Below are positions 20,655-31,532 of a stretch of DNA of 64,000 nucleotides, in pieces. Source of the stretch: Symbiodinium natans (lineage: Eukaryota; Sar; Dinophyceae; Suessiales; Symbiodiniaceae); NCBI GenBank assembly GCA_905221605.1, contig CAJNDS010000792.1, positions 1-64,000 on the forward strand. Reading direction: 5' to 3'. Each line of letters opens with the position of its first letter. Position 1 is the stretch's first letter. A model generated the notes under the pieces. The model was not told the origin of the DNA and did not search any database. It saw nothing but the letters and a program-made list of their open reading frames with translations. The position numbers and the translations under genes are program-made.

Positions 20655-22619
20655 TATATAGAGCTTTGCGCTTTATTTTGTCACTCCGTCTCCTTGCTTC
20701 CTGTCTCTTCTCTTCTTTCCAGCACCCTTCCAGAAAAATGGCATCCTTGTTCTCTCTCCTCTCTCACTTCCCTTTCCCTTCTCTCTTTCTGTTACTTTTT
20801 GACTGATGAACAACAAGAAAGGAACTTGCAGGATAAAACAGTGGCAGGGTAAGCAGAGCTTGCGCGTGGACCTTGCCGTACTTCATCATATCCCTCTTCT
20901 CGGCCTATCTCTTCTGCTCCTTTCCTTACTCTTCTCCTTTTCATAATTATTCCTCTTTAGTTGTTCTTATCTGGAAAAGAAAGGAAGGGAGAGATAAGGG
21001 AGGGAGGATAGATAAAGAAGAGCGCCATCTTCTCTGCGCCTTGTTTTGTCTCTCCCTCTTCTCTCTTCATCTCTCTTCTATTCTTTTCTTTGCTGTTCTA
21101 TTGAAATTGGATTCCCTGTATCTCTCCTCTGTCCTTCTCTCTCGCTCCTCTTCTCCTGTTCCCCTCTAAACGATTGCTCTTTACAGATAGGTGCCCTCCC
21201 TCCTCTTCAGGAAATCTCTTTTCGCTTATTTTGCTTTTTGAAGCGAATAAAACAACGGATAAGAGAGGAAAGGGAATGACTAAGTAAAGACAGGAGCTCT
21301 TCAATAGGTGCCCTCCCTCCTCTTCAGGCAATCTCTTTTCCCTTATTTTGCTTTTTGAAGCGAAGAAAACAACAGATAAGAAGAGAGGAAAGGGAATGAC
21401 TAAGTAAAGAGAGGAGCTCTTCAATTTCCCTCCCTATATCTGATGTTACGTTTCCTTCTTGGGCGGTGCCCTTCTTTCTCCCTTGAAGATGCAGAAAACG
21501 ATCAGGAAGGACACCCGTTCCATCGCCCATATATAGACAGAGATAAATCATGAGCATCAGCTGGGTTTGCTGCCGATCCAAAATGGGCGTCCCTTTTAAT
21601 CGCTTTCTGTGTCTTGAAACAAGCAAAAGGGGCACCCTTACTAAGTGTTTTCTTGTGGTGTCACTTTTCTTCGCTTGAAGATGCAGAAAACGATCCAAAA
21701 AGGACACCCGTTCCATCGCCCATGTGTGGGGAGAGAGATAAATCATGAGCATCAGCTGGGTTTGCTGCCAATCCAAAATGGGCGCCCCTTTTAATCGCTT
21801 GCTGTGTCTTCAAACGAGCAAAAGGGACACCCTAAGTGTTTTCTTGTGGTGCCCTTTTCTTCGCTTGAAGATGCAGAACACGATCTTAAAGGACACCTGT
21901 TCCATCGCCCATATATAGGGAGAGAGAGAGAGAGAGAGAGAAATCATGAGCATCAGCTGGGTTGGCTGCCAATCCAAAACGGGCGTCCCTTTTAATCGCT
22001 TTCGGTGTCTTCAAACGAGCAAAAGGGACACCCTAAGTGCTTTCTTGTGGGGTGTCCCTTTTCCTCGCTTGAAGATGCAGAAAACGATCAACAAGGACAC
22101 CCATTCCATCGCCCATATATATAGAGAGAGAGAGAGAGAGAAAGAGAGAGAAACAAAATCATGAGCATCAGCTGGGTTGGCTGCCAATCCAAAATGGACG
22201 TCCCTTTTAATCGCTTTCTGTGTCTTCAAACGAACAAAAGAAAACACTTAGGTTCCTCACTTGAAGATGCAGGAAACGGCCCAACAAGGACACCCGTTCC
22301 ATCGCCCATATATGGAGAGAGAGAGAGAGGGAGAAGGAAAAAATCATGAGCATCAGCTGGGTTTGCTTACATGTTCATTGTTATTCCTTTTGTTTTTTCT
22401 AACGGAAATGAACAAGAGAAGAGAAAAATAAGAACCAGAGGAAAGATGAAAACGAGCACCATCTTCTCTTTGCCTGATTTTTGCATTTCGCCGGTCCTCA
22501 TTTCTCTTCCATTCTTTTCATTGCTCTTCCATTTAGAGTTGCATTCCTGTTGATCTCTCCTCTCTCCTTTCTCTCTCCCTTCTCTTCTCTTGTTCTCCTT
22601 TAAATCTCAAAAACACACA
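20655..22619. repeat. Segmental duplication, copy B
   Basis: Matches copy A (16905-19222) from the GAGCTTTGCGCTTTATTTTG word to CTTTAAATCTCAAAAACACA. It is shorter because it has fewer units of the 193-bp repeat. It joins directly to the decayed gene pair that starts at 22620. Confidence 0.85.
21475..22370. repeat. 193-bp tandem repeat (block 2)
   Basis: Four to five units of the repeat described for 17745-18965, with CATGAGCATCAGCTGGG at about 21548, 21743, 21945, 22160 and 22344 and expanded GA runs at 21918-21940 and 22121-22152. Confidence 0.8.
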
Positions 22620-22741
22620 GTGAGGAAGACAAGCTTCGAGGCGCTGGAGCCGTGCCGTTTTCAGGCATCGGCTTGGTCAACGAGTTGCTATTTGTTGTCC
22701 GCAAAGTTAGTGTCTTAAGATTGTTCACCGATTGTTGTATG

Positions 22742-23207
22742 ATGGTCACTGATTATCCGAGAAGTTTTCGCGGGTCTTTTGCAATGGGTGCTGTCGTTGC
22801 TTTTTTTTGTTGGCTCCTTCTCGGCGGGGCAGTGGCTTCTGCGGTCATGGGAGTGTCCGTGGCGGAGGTGGACTGTAGCGGGTTGTGCGGCTGCATGATT
22901 CCAATGCTTGCGGTAAAGGCATGTGTCTCAAGGTGATTTTCTGCGGGAGTGTTTTCTGCACGAGACGGTTCAGGGCACTGCAGGACTCGCGTCCACTTCA
23001 GTTTGTGAAGAAGAGTACGAAGTTCGACAGATTGTCGAACCGACGTCTGTACGCGTTGAATGATAATGTAGATGTCTTGAAAGAGTTAGGGCATCTTCAT
23101 GAGAAGAAGCCTCTTTCAGTAGCAGTGATCTTTGCCGACGCACACCAAGCAACAATTGTGCACGACAGCTGGCGAGACTTGGCGTCGGCCGAAGCAGTTT
23201 CCCGAGT
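22742..23207 (+). pseudogene. Decayed small membrane-protein gene, copy 1
   Basis: First of two tandem copies (offset 586 bp) of an unrecognised gene. It begins MVTDY, has a hydrophobic segment (FAMGAVVAFF...GGAVASAVMG), a Cys-rich VDCSGLCGCM stretch, then a basic region containing PLQFVKK and SNRRLYALN. Against copy 2, copy 1 carries an 11-bp insertion after AAGGCA (about 22921-22931), which shifts the frame and puts a stop behind the Cys-rich part; the downstream half continues in another frame. The SNRRLYAL motif resembles the DNRRL/NRRL motif of ParB- and sulfiredoxin-like folds, but that is only a visual resemblance. An unspliced 11-nt element is too short for an intron, so decay or sequence error is preferred. 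Confidence 0.45.
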
Positions 23208-23327
23208 CAGGAAGACAAGCTCCGAGGCGCCGCAGCCGTGCCGTCTTCAGGCATCGGCTTGGTCGACCAGTTGCTATTGGTTGCCCGCAAAAACAGTGTC
23301 TTAAGATTGTTCACCGATTGTTGTATG

Positions 23328-23748
23328 ATGGTCACTGATTACGCGAGACGTTTTCGCAGGTCTTTTGCAATGGGTGCCGTCGTTGCTTTTTTTTGGTCGG
23401 CTCCTTATCGGCGGGGCAGTGGCTTCTGCGGTCATGGGTGCGTCCGTGGCGGAGGTGGACTGTAGCGGATTGTGCGGTTGTATGATTCCAATGCTTGCGG
23501 TAAAGGCAGTGATTTTCTGCGGGGGTGTTTTCTGCACGAGACGGTTCAGGGCACTGCAGGACTCGCGTCCACTTCAGTTTGTGAAGAAGAGTACGAAGTT
23601 TTACAGGTTGTCGAACCGACGTCTGTACGCGTTGAATGATAATGTAGATGTCTTGAAAGAGTTAGGGCATCTTCATGAGAAGATGCCTCTTTCAGTAGCA
23701 GTGATCTTTGCCGATCCACACCAAGCAACAATTGGGCACGACAGCTGA
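23328..23748 (+). pseudogene. Decayed small membrane-protein gene, copy 2
   Basis: Second copy of the tandem pair. The N-terminal piece (MVTDY to AVVAFF) is cut off by a +1 change just after the T8 run near 23392, and the rest is open in a different frame from about 23365 to 23748: GGAVASAVMG, VDCSGLCGCM, PLQFVKK, SNRRLYALN, ending at a TGA after GHDS. Each copy is disrupted where the other is intact, so the ancestral gene was probably about 135-140 residues. A homopolymer sequencing error in this copy cannot be excluded. Function unknown. Confidence 0.45.
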
Positions 23749-23760
23749 CAGGACACTTCA

Positions 23761-24300
23761 ATGTGCGCACAACGGTGCGCAGCCCGACCCGAGAGACCGC
23801 TTGGATCATCCCCCACGCAAGAGCAGAAGTGATAGCTAGTATTCGTTGCCAACATCTGACTGCGTCTGTACGTTCACATCAAAAAAGAGTAAATTATAAA
23901 TCGTAAACCCTAAACCCTAAGAGAACGAAATTGGTGAATTTGTGCTTCAGGTTTCTTGGATTTAGTTTGTTTATAGGTTTTTAAATACAAAACAAGAGAG
24001 AACGTCAAATAATACATAAAGGTCCATGCCACATATATATATATATTTTAAGGGGCTGCGCCCATGGGCGGGCAGCGCACGCAGAAGCCCGGGGCGAGCA
24101 GTTTCTAAGCATGTTGAGGCCCCTATAAACTCCCTTAAAATCTCTAAGCGTTAAGTTTCTAAGCATTTTCAGGCCCCTAAACTCCCTTCAAATCTCTAAG
24201 CGTTTGAGGCTCCCAGACTCCCTTAACGCTTCTAAGCACTTTATAAGGCCCCTAAACTCCCTTTTTCCTAGCCCCGGGCTTAGACACGTCGCTTCTGCCC
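23761..24300. other. Low-complexity DNA, no gene seen
   Basis: A short CCCTAAA run at about 23904-23920 and a local tandem repeat at 24110-24260 (CTAAGCATTT...AGGCCCCTAAACTCCCTT, about 45-60 bp per unit). An (AT)n run lies at about 24032-24046. Confidence 0.6.
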
Positions 24301-24777
24301 GCCCTTTGGGGGGCATCATGCTCCTGATGCGCCCCGGGGTCCCGCCCCGGGAGCCGCTGATGCTCCTGATGCGCGCCTGGGGGTCCCGGGCTGGACCCGC
24401 TGATGCTCATGATGCGCGCCCTCTGGGGGCCTCCGTGGCGACGCAAAAAACCACGAAAAAAAAAAACCGTTCACCGGCGGCACGCGGGGGTCGGCGGCAC
24501 TGGCGTCCGGCCTAATTCTGCTTCGCAGAAGGCCAGAGGCCAGCAAGGCTATTCCCGGGACGACCCGGGCTAAAAGGTCCGCATTTGCTCGGTCCTTTGG
24601 GGACCTCGCGCTGCCCGATTTAATGGCTACCGCCAGTGCCGCCGACCCCAAATTTGCCAAGGTCTAAACCCTCCTGAGCTCCAATTCCTAAACCGGCCAT
24701 GAGCCAGTAGGCACAGGGCCAGGGGACCATCAAGGGCATGGAGCCATTGGGGGCCATGGCCAGCTGGCCAGAGAGGG
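24301..24777. repeat. GC-rich TGATGCTC repeat and unique DNA
   Basis: 24310-24440 holds three related copies of a GCTGATGCTCMTGATGCGC-type word separated by C/G-rich DNA. The same TGATGCTCATGATGC word is part of the 123-bp satellite at 57.8-60.4 kb. 24440-24777 shows nothing recognisable. Confidence 0.6.
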
Positions 24778-25440
24778 GGAGGTTAGGGGGACGGTGATGG
24801 TGAGGAAGTGAGAGGGTGGGCGGAGCGGGCGGGAAGGGCGGGGCGGGGTGGCGAGCGGGTGAAAGCGGTGAGAGGGGGGACAGAGATGGGGAAGGGGAGC
24901 GGTCGGGGGGGGGGGGCAAAGGGGGGGGGAAGGGGTTGGTGGTGGGAGTGGGGGGGAGGGGGGTCGGTGGAGGAGAGGCTGGAGAAGGGTGGATTGGGGG
25001 TGGGGAAGGGGTAGGGGAGGAGGATGGAGTGGAATGGGAGGGTTAGGGGCGGGGAAGGGGTTGGTGGTGGGTGGATTGGAGTACGGTGAGAGGGGGGGCA
25101 GGGATGGGGAAGGGGTAGGGGAGGAGGATGGAGTGGAATGGGGAAGGGGTTGGGAAGGGGAAGGGTAGAAGGGGTTGGTGGTGGGAGGGTTAGGGGCGGA
25201 AGGGGTTGGTGGTGGGTGGATTGGGGGTACGGTGAGAGGGGGGGCAGGGATGGGGAAGGCTTTAAAGTCAGTCATCTGATCAAGTCTAGAGTGGTTGGGA
25301 AGGGGAAGGGTAGTGGGAGGGGGGGCAGGGGAAGGGGTTGGTGGTGGGAGGTTAGGGGCGGAAGGCAAGGCCAAGTGGAGAGGTGGAGTGGAATGGTTGG
25401 GAAGGGGAAGGGGGAAGAGGTTGCGGTGAGGGCAGGGAGG
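24778..25440. repeat. G-rich minisatellite
   Basis: Dense G-run DNA with imperfect repeats of GGGGAAGGGGTTGGTGGTGGG and GAGAGGGGGGGCAGGGATGG. The minus strand reads as a 268-residue Pro/Ser/Thr chain, which is a product of composition. Many G4-capable runs are present. Confidence 0.75.
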
Positions 25441-25654
25441 GTCTTCACTGACGCCGCCCCGCTGTTGCTGGGGTCGGCGGATATGTATACAGTTTATGGT
25501 GAGTGTTTCCTCCAAAGTTGGCCATTTGCCATGCAAGAAGTTTCAACAACCCGAACAATCCTTGTTGTGCAATATTTGATCGAACAAATCTCAAAAAATG
25601 CGCTGAAGGCACACTAAAGCACGAAAGTGGCACAAACTACAGAACCATACACAT

Positions 25655-25705
25655 GCACAAAATATATATATATATATATGTATATGTATATGTATATATA
25701 TATGG
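25655..25705. repeat. (AT)n microsatellite
   Basis: Alternating TA with occasional TG/TATG interruptions. Confidence 0.9.
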
Positions 25706-27234
25706 AGCTAATCGATGTGTGCAATATACACCCCCTACATAAACGGCCACAGCAAGGAAGAACCACTCTCAAGGAAGGTTAGGGCTTCTGACCCAATCAG
25801 TTTCTAGGCCTTAGCTGCCTTAGCTCAGTATTTAGGGTCTACCTTCATCCATCGTTTCTTTGGAACCGTTAGGCTTTGGCTCCCTGGGTGCCGCTACTCC
25901 AACCAGGCGCGCGCACAGTTTCCAAATTCAGTTCAGGCACCAGAAGTTCAGAGAAGCTCAGTGCAAGTCGGCCAAGTCGGCATGGGGAAACGATGCAATC
26001 TGGAGCTGGAGGACTCAGCAGAGGAAGCGTCCAGCTGACGAAGCATGCTTCGTGGACGAGGAGTCAGAACCGCTCAGCATCACAAGTATAGTCATGCTTT
26101 TTGTGCTGCTGTGTCAGTATGCAGCGAGAACATTGCTGAGAGTTGGGAGTTGAGGTTTCGCACGCCGGAGTCATCTGCCAGGCCTCTCCCTTTCAGTTGA
26201 AGAGCAAGGAGTGTCAAAAAACATTCTACAACATTTTCACGCAGGCTACATGCACATACTTCAGGCTTAAGACATACATACGTAGCTCAAGTTAAGCACA
26301 TTCAAGAACAATCGCAGCAAGCCCGAAGAGATGGAATGTGTGTTTGTATGCTTCAGCTCCACGGCGGGCGCGGACATCGCAGACACGGTGATGCCTGCGT
26401 GGACGCCATCTCGGCGCAGGTGCCCGCGAGGACAGTCCCAGGCGGAGCCGGGGATGGGGCGGGTGTAGAAGGCTTACATATAGCAGGGGAGCTTCAGAAG
26501 AAAGGAGTAAAAACCAAGAAGCAAACTTAACACGTATGTTGTGGGGCAACGCACTGGTATCTCAAGGCCAGCCCGGTTGAACTCGAGCACAATGAGCGTC
26601 TAACGCCTATCCGAGAGGCCTGGGCACAAAGCCATGCTTGAAGTCTGGTATGCTTTTCCGCTGGTAGCTGCCAGGGAAGGATGCTCCGAAGGAACGACAC
26701 CCCAGGCAGCAGCGCTGAATCCACTGGGCAGGAGCTTCCTGTCGTTTGCTGCATCATGCTCCAGTTGGTTTTTGTTTATGAGGCCCTTCAAGTATTCCGT
26801 CAGACTGACAGCAGATGATCCATGATCCATGCAGACAGCAGGACTGCGATCAAGAGAACAAGCCGCCAGAGCTCCAAGATGAGGTGGAAGATTTCGAGAT
26901 CGCAACGTGTCAGCTCCCATTCGCATCTGCACTGGCATTTGCTGTATGTTGCTGATGGCTTGAAGAGTCTTGAAGTCCTGGCGCAATTGATCATGGCCAC
27001 ACCGCCACCCTGAAATGGACGATGCTTGCGTGAAAGCAAACATCTGCTCCAGACTCCACGAAATTCCCAATCCCTTAACCTTGGTTTCCGACTTCAGCTG
27101 GTTCTGTTTGTGAGTACAGCGGTTGACAATGATGCAAATCCCGACTGAATACGCTGGGGACATTTGACATCTGAGCAAAAGAAGACTGACAAAGTCAAAA
27201 TGGCGCCCTCCAGCCACCGCGTGATCTTTTGAGC
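25706..27234. other. Unrecognised region, weak open frames only
   Basis: Two weak candidates only. 25860-26153 (+) is open but starts at TTG and has one hydrophobic segment near its end. 26600-27217 (-) is 205 codons, starts at GTG, and its C-terminal half is of normal protein composition, but no family is recognised. No repeated exon signature as at 37-41 kb was found. Confidence 0.4.
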
Positions 27235-27400
27235 TTTAAACCCAAAGCCCCAAAGCCCTATCGAACCCCAACTCCTACCCATAAAGCCCTAAAGCCCTAA
27301 CCCTGACGAACTCTAAATCCTCAGAAGCTCTAAGCCCTACAGGCTCTAGCACCTTAAGCCTTAAAACCCTAAACCCCAATAACCCGAAAAATGAAGCCCC
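27235..27400. repeat. Degenerate CCCTAAA-like repeat
   Basis: Words such as AAAGCCCTAAAGCCCTAACC and CCTTAAAACCCTAAACCCC; a decayed interstitial telomere-like patch. Confidence 0.7.
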
Positions 27401-27469
27401 AAAGTCCCCATTCCGTGGTGTGGGCAAGTCGAGCCCCTGGCACGTTGTCATACTACATTACGACCACTA

Positions 27470-27550
27470 TTCTACTCGTAGCTACTACTATTATGGCTAC
27501 TACTGCTACTGCTGCTGCTACTGCTGCTACAAGTACTAGTACTAGAAAAG
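27470..27550. repeat. CTA/CTG trinucleotide repeat
   Basis: Imperfect (CTACTG)n and (CTGCTA)n tract within otherwise unrecognised DNA. Confidence 0.8.
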
Positions 27551-29610
27551 AACTACACTATCACCAGCGCTACTTCTACACCACGCTATACTATGGGCAG
27601 CTGGGGCCTACTTCAAGTATTTTCACACAGCACTCACCAGTACACAGTAGTTCACAGTTCACCTTTCACGTTACCGAAAACGGCTGAAGGGGGGTCTCGG
27701 AGTCGGTGTGGTCCCTTTTTTTCATGATTCTATTGACTGCCCTGAGCTTACCAATGCAAGGCAGCGACAATCGGGGGTGTTTTGCTTGGCACTTTACTTG
27801 GTGCAAGATAATCCCCAAGTAAGACCGATGAAGATCACATGTGCTCAAAAATGCACATCGTGTGTCTGAGAAACAACCTCCTGCTCCATTGCTGAGAGGG
27901 AGGCCTTGGAAGGTCCAAAAGGACCACAGCTTGTGTGGACCCCGTGACATGCGGTGCAGATTTTTGCCGTACATGAACAGAATGGCATGATCTTCAATGC
28001 AACACGTAGCATTGTAAAGAGTTAGTCCGAACGATTGCTGCACAATCGTGGCAGATCTGAAGACGTCAGAAGGCTCTTTATGGCATGGAAATTAAGCTCA
28101 TGTCAATTTGGCCGAATTTTCAAGAAGCCGATGGTGTTGCATCGTGAGCGCAGCACGACAACTGCTTTGCCGCGGGATTTTCAACGCATGACTTTGCGAA
28201 GATTTCTGAAGTGCCGGCATGTGAGGCCTTCTGCACCCAGTCACGCATGCAACATCATGCAACGATGATACGATCAGTAAGAGGCACCAGGGTACAATGC
28301 ACTCGACTTCTGTCAACGTCACTTCGGCAGACTTCTGCGTGCTGTCGGCATGTTGGCAGAATGGGCAGGCTTCAACTCCTTCAACTCCAGAACCTGGGGC
28401 CAGGGTCCTGCGCTCTCCTGGTTGGAGGCCTGGACGGAGAGCGCTGGAGCTGGGAAACGTTCTCCAGGCACGGACGTTGAATCTTGACAATCTTGAAAGG
28501 TGAAGACAGGGGTCTAGTAAATCTAGCAATTACATGACGAGTATGACGAGTATTGTACAGTAATGTACAGTATTGTAGTGTTGTATGCCTGGTGAAAGGA
28601 CCTGGCTCTGGATGTGCCCGAGGAGTTCGCGGATCAGGCCTGGAATGAGAGCTTCTCGTAGCATCCCATAGCAACTGTGCGCTCCCCTCTTGTGGCAGAG
28701 AGAGACGGCACCTTTGTTTTTTCGCAGAGTTTCGCAAACCTTCGCAGGGTCGGGCTCCAGACTCGCCGGCTCTGGAGGGATCACCCCGATCCCGATCGAT
28801 ATCCCGATCGCCACTCAGATCGCCGCCTCGATCGCCACCCCGATCGCAGAGGGACCAGCCAGCAAAGAAGGCGAATGCGGCGATCCGCACGCGTTTCATG
28901 CTGAGTATTATCTTGTATTCGATGAATGATGTCCGGTGTCAGAATCTGCTGGAGTTGCTGGATGAGCGCATAGCAGCCAATGAGGGTGGAAGGCCGGTTC
29001 CGACTTGTCGTTCCGACATGCTTCTGAAGTGGACGAAGACCGTGTGAATGTGAGAACAAGCACCTTACACGCTGGGCAGGTACGATTTCGACATATATGT
29101 CGACCCAGAAAACCGGTGAGGTGGGATGGTCGAGTGATGGTCAGCTGTGCTATGATGAGCTGTGGCTTGTGTACGGCGGGAGTCTCCAGCGTGCGCTTCA
29201 GAAAGTCTCTGCAGGAGGGCGATCTTTGGAGCAGTTTTTTGTTTCACGCCGCAGTGTCGATAGACACGTGGTCATTGGTCATGCCAAGCCCTGAAAGGTG
29301 CATTTAGTCGGCAGTGGCAGAGCTGCTGTCGGCAAATTCAACATTAGAGCGTTTGACACTGTAAGCCGCGCAGGCTATACAGTTCACGCTGTGCTTCTGG
29401 CAATGCTGGCCTCTGCGCTGCGGAGAGGGGAATGTGGGAGGGGGTCTAGGGGAACATTAGACAATCATTGCCACGTAAAATCACTGGCGCGAAGCATCTT
29501 GAAAGCTGTTTGTGTGCGGCTTTTTTGCACGACTGAGAGCGCCTGCGTCGGTGTAGTGTACGTGCACGCTGCTGTCTCAAGGATCCCGTAGCTGATTGCC
29601 AATCTAACCC
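27551..29610. other. No gene recognised
   Basis: Unique-looking DNA of moderate GC. A local CCCGATCGCCA-type repeat at about 28783-28850 causes overlapping open frames on both strands. Nothing matches a known family. Upstream exons of the phosphatase gene (for example a signal-peptide exon) could lie here but none could be identified. Confidence 0.4.
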
Positions 29611-30783
29611 ATGGCAGCAAGAATGGCTTCTCCAGCTGTGGGACTCAGTCCGGCCTTCACCTTGATTAGCGCGTCACAGCCAGCCCAGCGTCTGCGAGCT
29701 GCGCCAGCCCAGACGCCCGTACAGTCCACAGCTTCCGCAGGGAGGCCTTCCGGGAGCTTCCTCTTCAGCGCCTCAGCCTTCGGTGCTGCAGTGGCCTCCG
29801 GACTTCAAGCCAGTCGCTTCGGAAAAAGGCGCAGTGGCACGGTGTGCCGTGCAACGGCCGTTTTGAACAACGCAGAGAAGCTGGCGGTGCCTGCGAAAAT
29901 CCTCGACCATGTTGACATTTTCATATTCGACTGTGATGGCGTGATCTGGCGTGGAGACTCTCTTATTCCAGGCATTCCGCAGGTGATTGCCAACTTGCGG
30001 GCTGAGGGCAAGAAGCTCTTCTTTGTGACAAATAACTCGACCAAAAGCAGGGCAGGGTACAAGTCCAAGTTCACATCCCTAGGCCTGGATGTGCAACCTG
30101 AGGAAATCTTCTCCTCATCCTTCGCTGCTGCAGCCTACCTAGAACAAACGAACTTCAAGCAGACGGGCAAGAAGGTTTACATCATCGGCGAAAAGGGAAT
30201 CGGTGAAGAACTGGATCTCGTGGGCGTCCCCTGGCTGGGCGCAGAGGCAGACAAGGATCACCAGCCCAATATGGGCTCTGGTGGCAGGGTGGAGGTAGAC
30301 CACAACGTGGGTGCAGTGGTGGTTGGCTTTGACCGGCACATCAACTACTACAAGCTGCAGTATGCCCAATTGTGCTTGAACGAGCTGCCAGGATGCGAGT
30401 TCATCGCCACGAATTTGGACCGTGTGACCCACCTCACCGATGCGCAGGAGTGGGCTGGAAATGGAACCATGGTCGGAGCTGTTTCCGGATGCACTGGCCG
30501 GGAGCCTACATTGGTGGGCAAGCCGGCCCCACTCATGATTGATTACATCTCCAAGAAGTACGGTATCACGGACCGGTCTCGCATCTGCATGGTCGGCGAC
30601 AGGTTGGACACGGACATCGCTTTCGGCCGCAACAACGGACTGAAGACCTGTTTGACTCTTTCCGGCGTGACTTCTGAGGACGAGCTGATGGACCGCGTGC
30701 CTCGCAAGAAGGGAACGGAAGGCATTCAACCCGAGTTCTATGTCGAGACAATCAACGACTTCTACCCTGGAGTTGCGAGGTGA
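29611..30783 (+). CDS. PGP: Phosphoglycolate phosphatase, plastid-type (HAD family), copy 1
   Basis: Removes phosphate from 2-phosphoglycolate, the product of Rubisco oxygenation, giving glycolate for photorespiration. 390 residues. The HAD core is complete: nucleophile Asp107 and Asp109 (FDCDGVIW), TNNS at 140-143, Lys304 (VGKP), and GDRLDTD with Asp330 and Asp335. The cap between motifs II and III is of the eukaryotic/plant PGP (NagD-like, C2) type. Residues 1-85 are Ala/Ser-rich and basic with a hydrophobic stretch (about 48-62) and a likely cleavage region near VCRA, so it is a plastid-targeting extension; a full peridinin-plastid presequence would also need a signal peptide, which is not obvious. 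The ATG is the first in frame. The final codon and stop coincide with a perfect GTGAGT donor sequence, so the ORF might instead splice onward. A second copy lies 750 bp downstream. Confidence 0.92.
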   Translation: MAARMASPAVGLSPAFTLISASQPAQRLRAAPAQTPVQSTASAGRPSGSFLFSASAFGAAVASGLQASRFGKRRSGTVCRATAVLNNAEKLAVPAKILDHVDIFIFDCDGVIWRGDSLIPGIPQVIANLRAEGKKLFFVTNNSTKSRAGYKSKFTSLGLDVQPEEIFSSSFAAAAYLEQTNFKQTGKKVYIIGEKGIGEELDLVGVPWLGAEADKDHQPNMGSGGRVEVDHNVGAVVVGFDRHINYYKLQYAQLCLNELPGCEFIATNLDRVTHLTDAQEWAGNGTMVGAVSGCTGREPTLVGKPAPLMIDYISKKYGITDRSRICMVGDRLDTDIAFGRNNGLKTCLTLSGVTSEDELMDRVPRKKGTEGIQPEFYVETINDFYPGVAR

Positions 30784-31532
30784 GTGGGTTCGTCGCCGCT
30801 ACTACTCCTTTTCCACGCCGTCTGTGACATGACATTCGGATGTTGCAAGGCAACAGTTTACGGGTTGATTTAAGAACGTTTGTCAGAGTTTTCCACCGAC
30901 TCTGACTTGACACGGGCACAGAAACACTGTGCCCTGCACTGTCTGCACGGACGTGCTGTACAAACGATTTTCCACGGCGTGTCATCCGCATAAAAGCTGA
31001 TGCTTTTGGGAGGACAGGCCGAGACTGGCCATGCGAGCAGGAAGCAAACGAGTCAGCCCGGTTGTCGTGCTTTCGATTCACTCTGCGACCGTGTCCGCTG
31101 AAGTCATGTGTAACTGTAAATGCTTGCGCGCTCGGGCGCAGCTCCCGTTTGGGGTTCTTGGAGAGTTTTGAGGGCCAAAAGCTTCCAAACTGAAGGGCCC
31201 CAGGGCAGGCCTGGAACCCCGCAGCTTCGGATTGCCCCTCCAACGGTTCCGGCAGGTCGCACAGGTGGGGTGGGCCGGGGGGGGGTGGACGGCTGGGTCC
31301 CGCCAGATTCCGCAGATGCCCCTATTTCGCAGCTCAAGGAAAGCAGGACGAGTTAGATGTTTCTTCATCTGAGCCGCAGACTCATTCCTCCAAAGCCCCG
31401 TATGCTGATATTCAGTAGCTGCATGCCAAACTCAATTCCTGTTGCCGTCGCATGTCAAGGCACCCCCAAGCAGGCTCAGTGGATCTGGGGAATGTTAGAA
31501 CACATTTCTAGGAGACCTGTGAAGCAGTTCAA
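30784..31532. other. Spacer between the phosphatase copies
   Basis: About 750 bp with no recognised gene. It starts in a splice-donor-like GTGAGT and contains a G-rich patch near 31276. It is either intergenic spacer of a tandem gene pair or, less likely, an intron. Confidence 0.5.

Noticed and set aside
24730-25536. 268-codon Pro/Ser/Thr-rich minus-strand frame
   Set aside because: Read-through of a G-rich minisatellite; all frames lack stops because of composition.
26600-27217. 205-codon minus-strand frame as a firm gene
   Set aside because: Starts at GTG, no recognised motif, no splice or repeat support; kept only as a note in the region entry.
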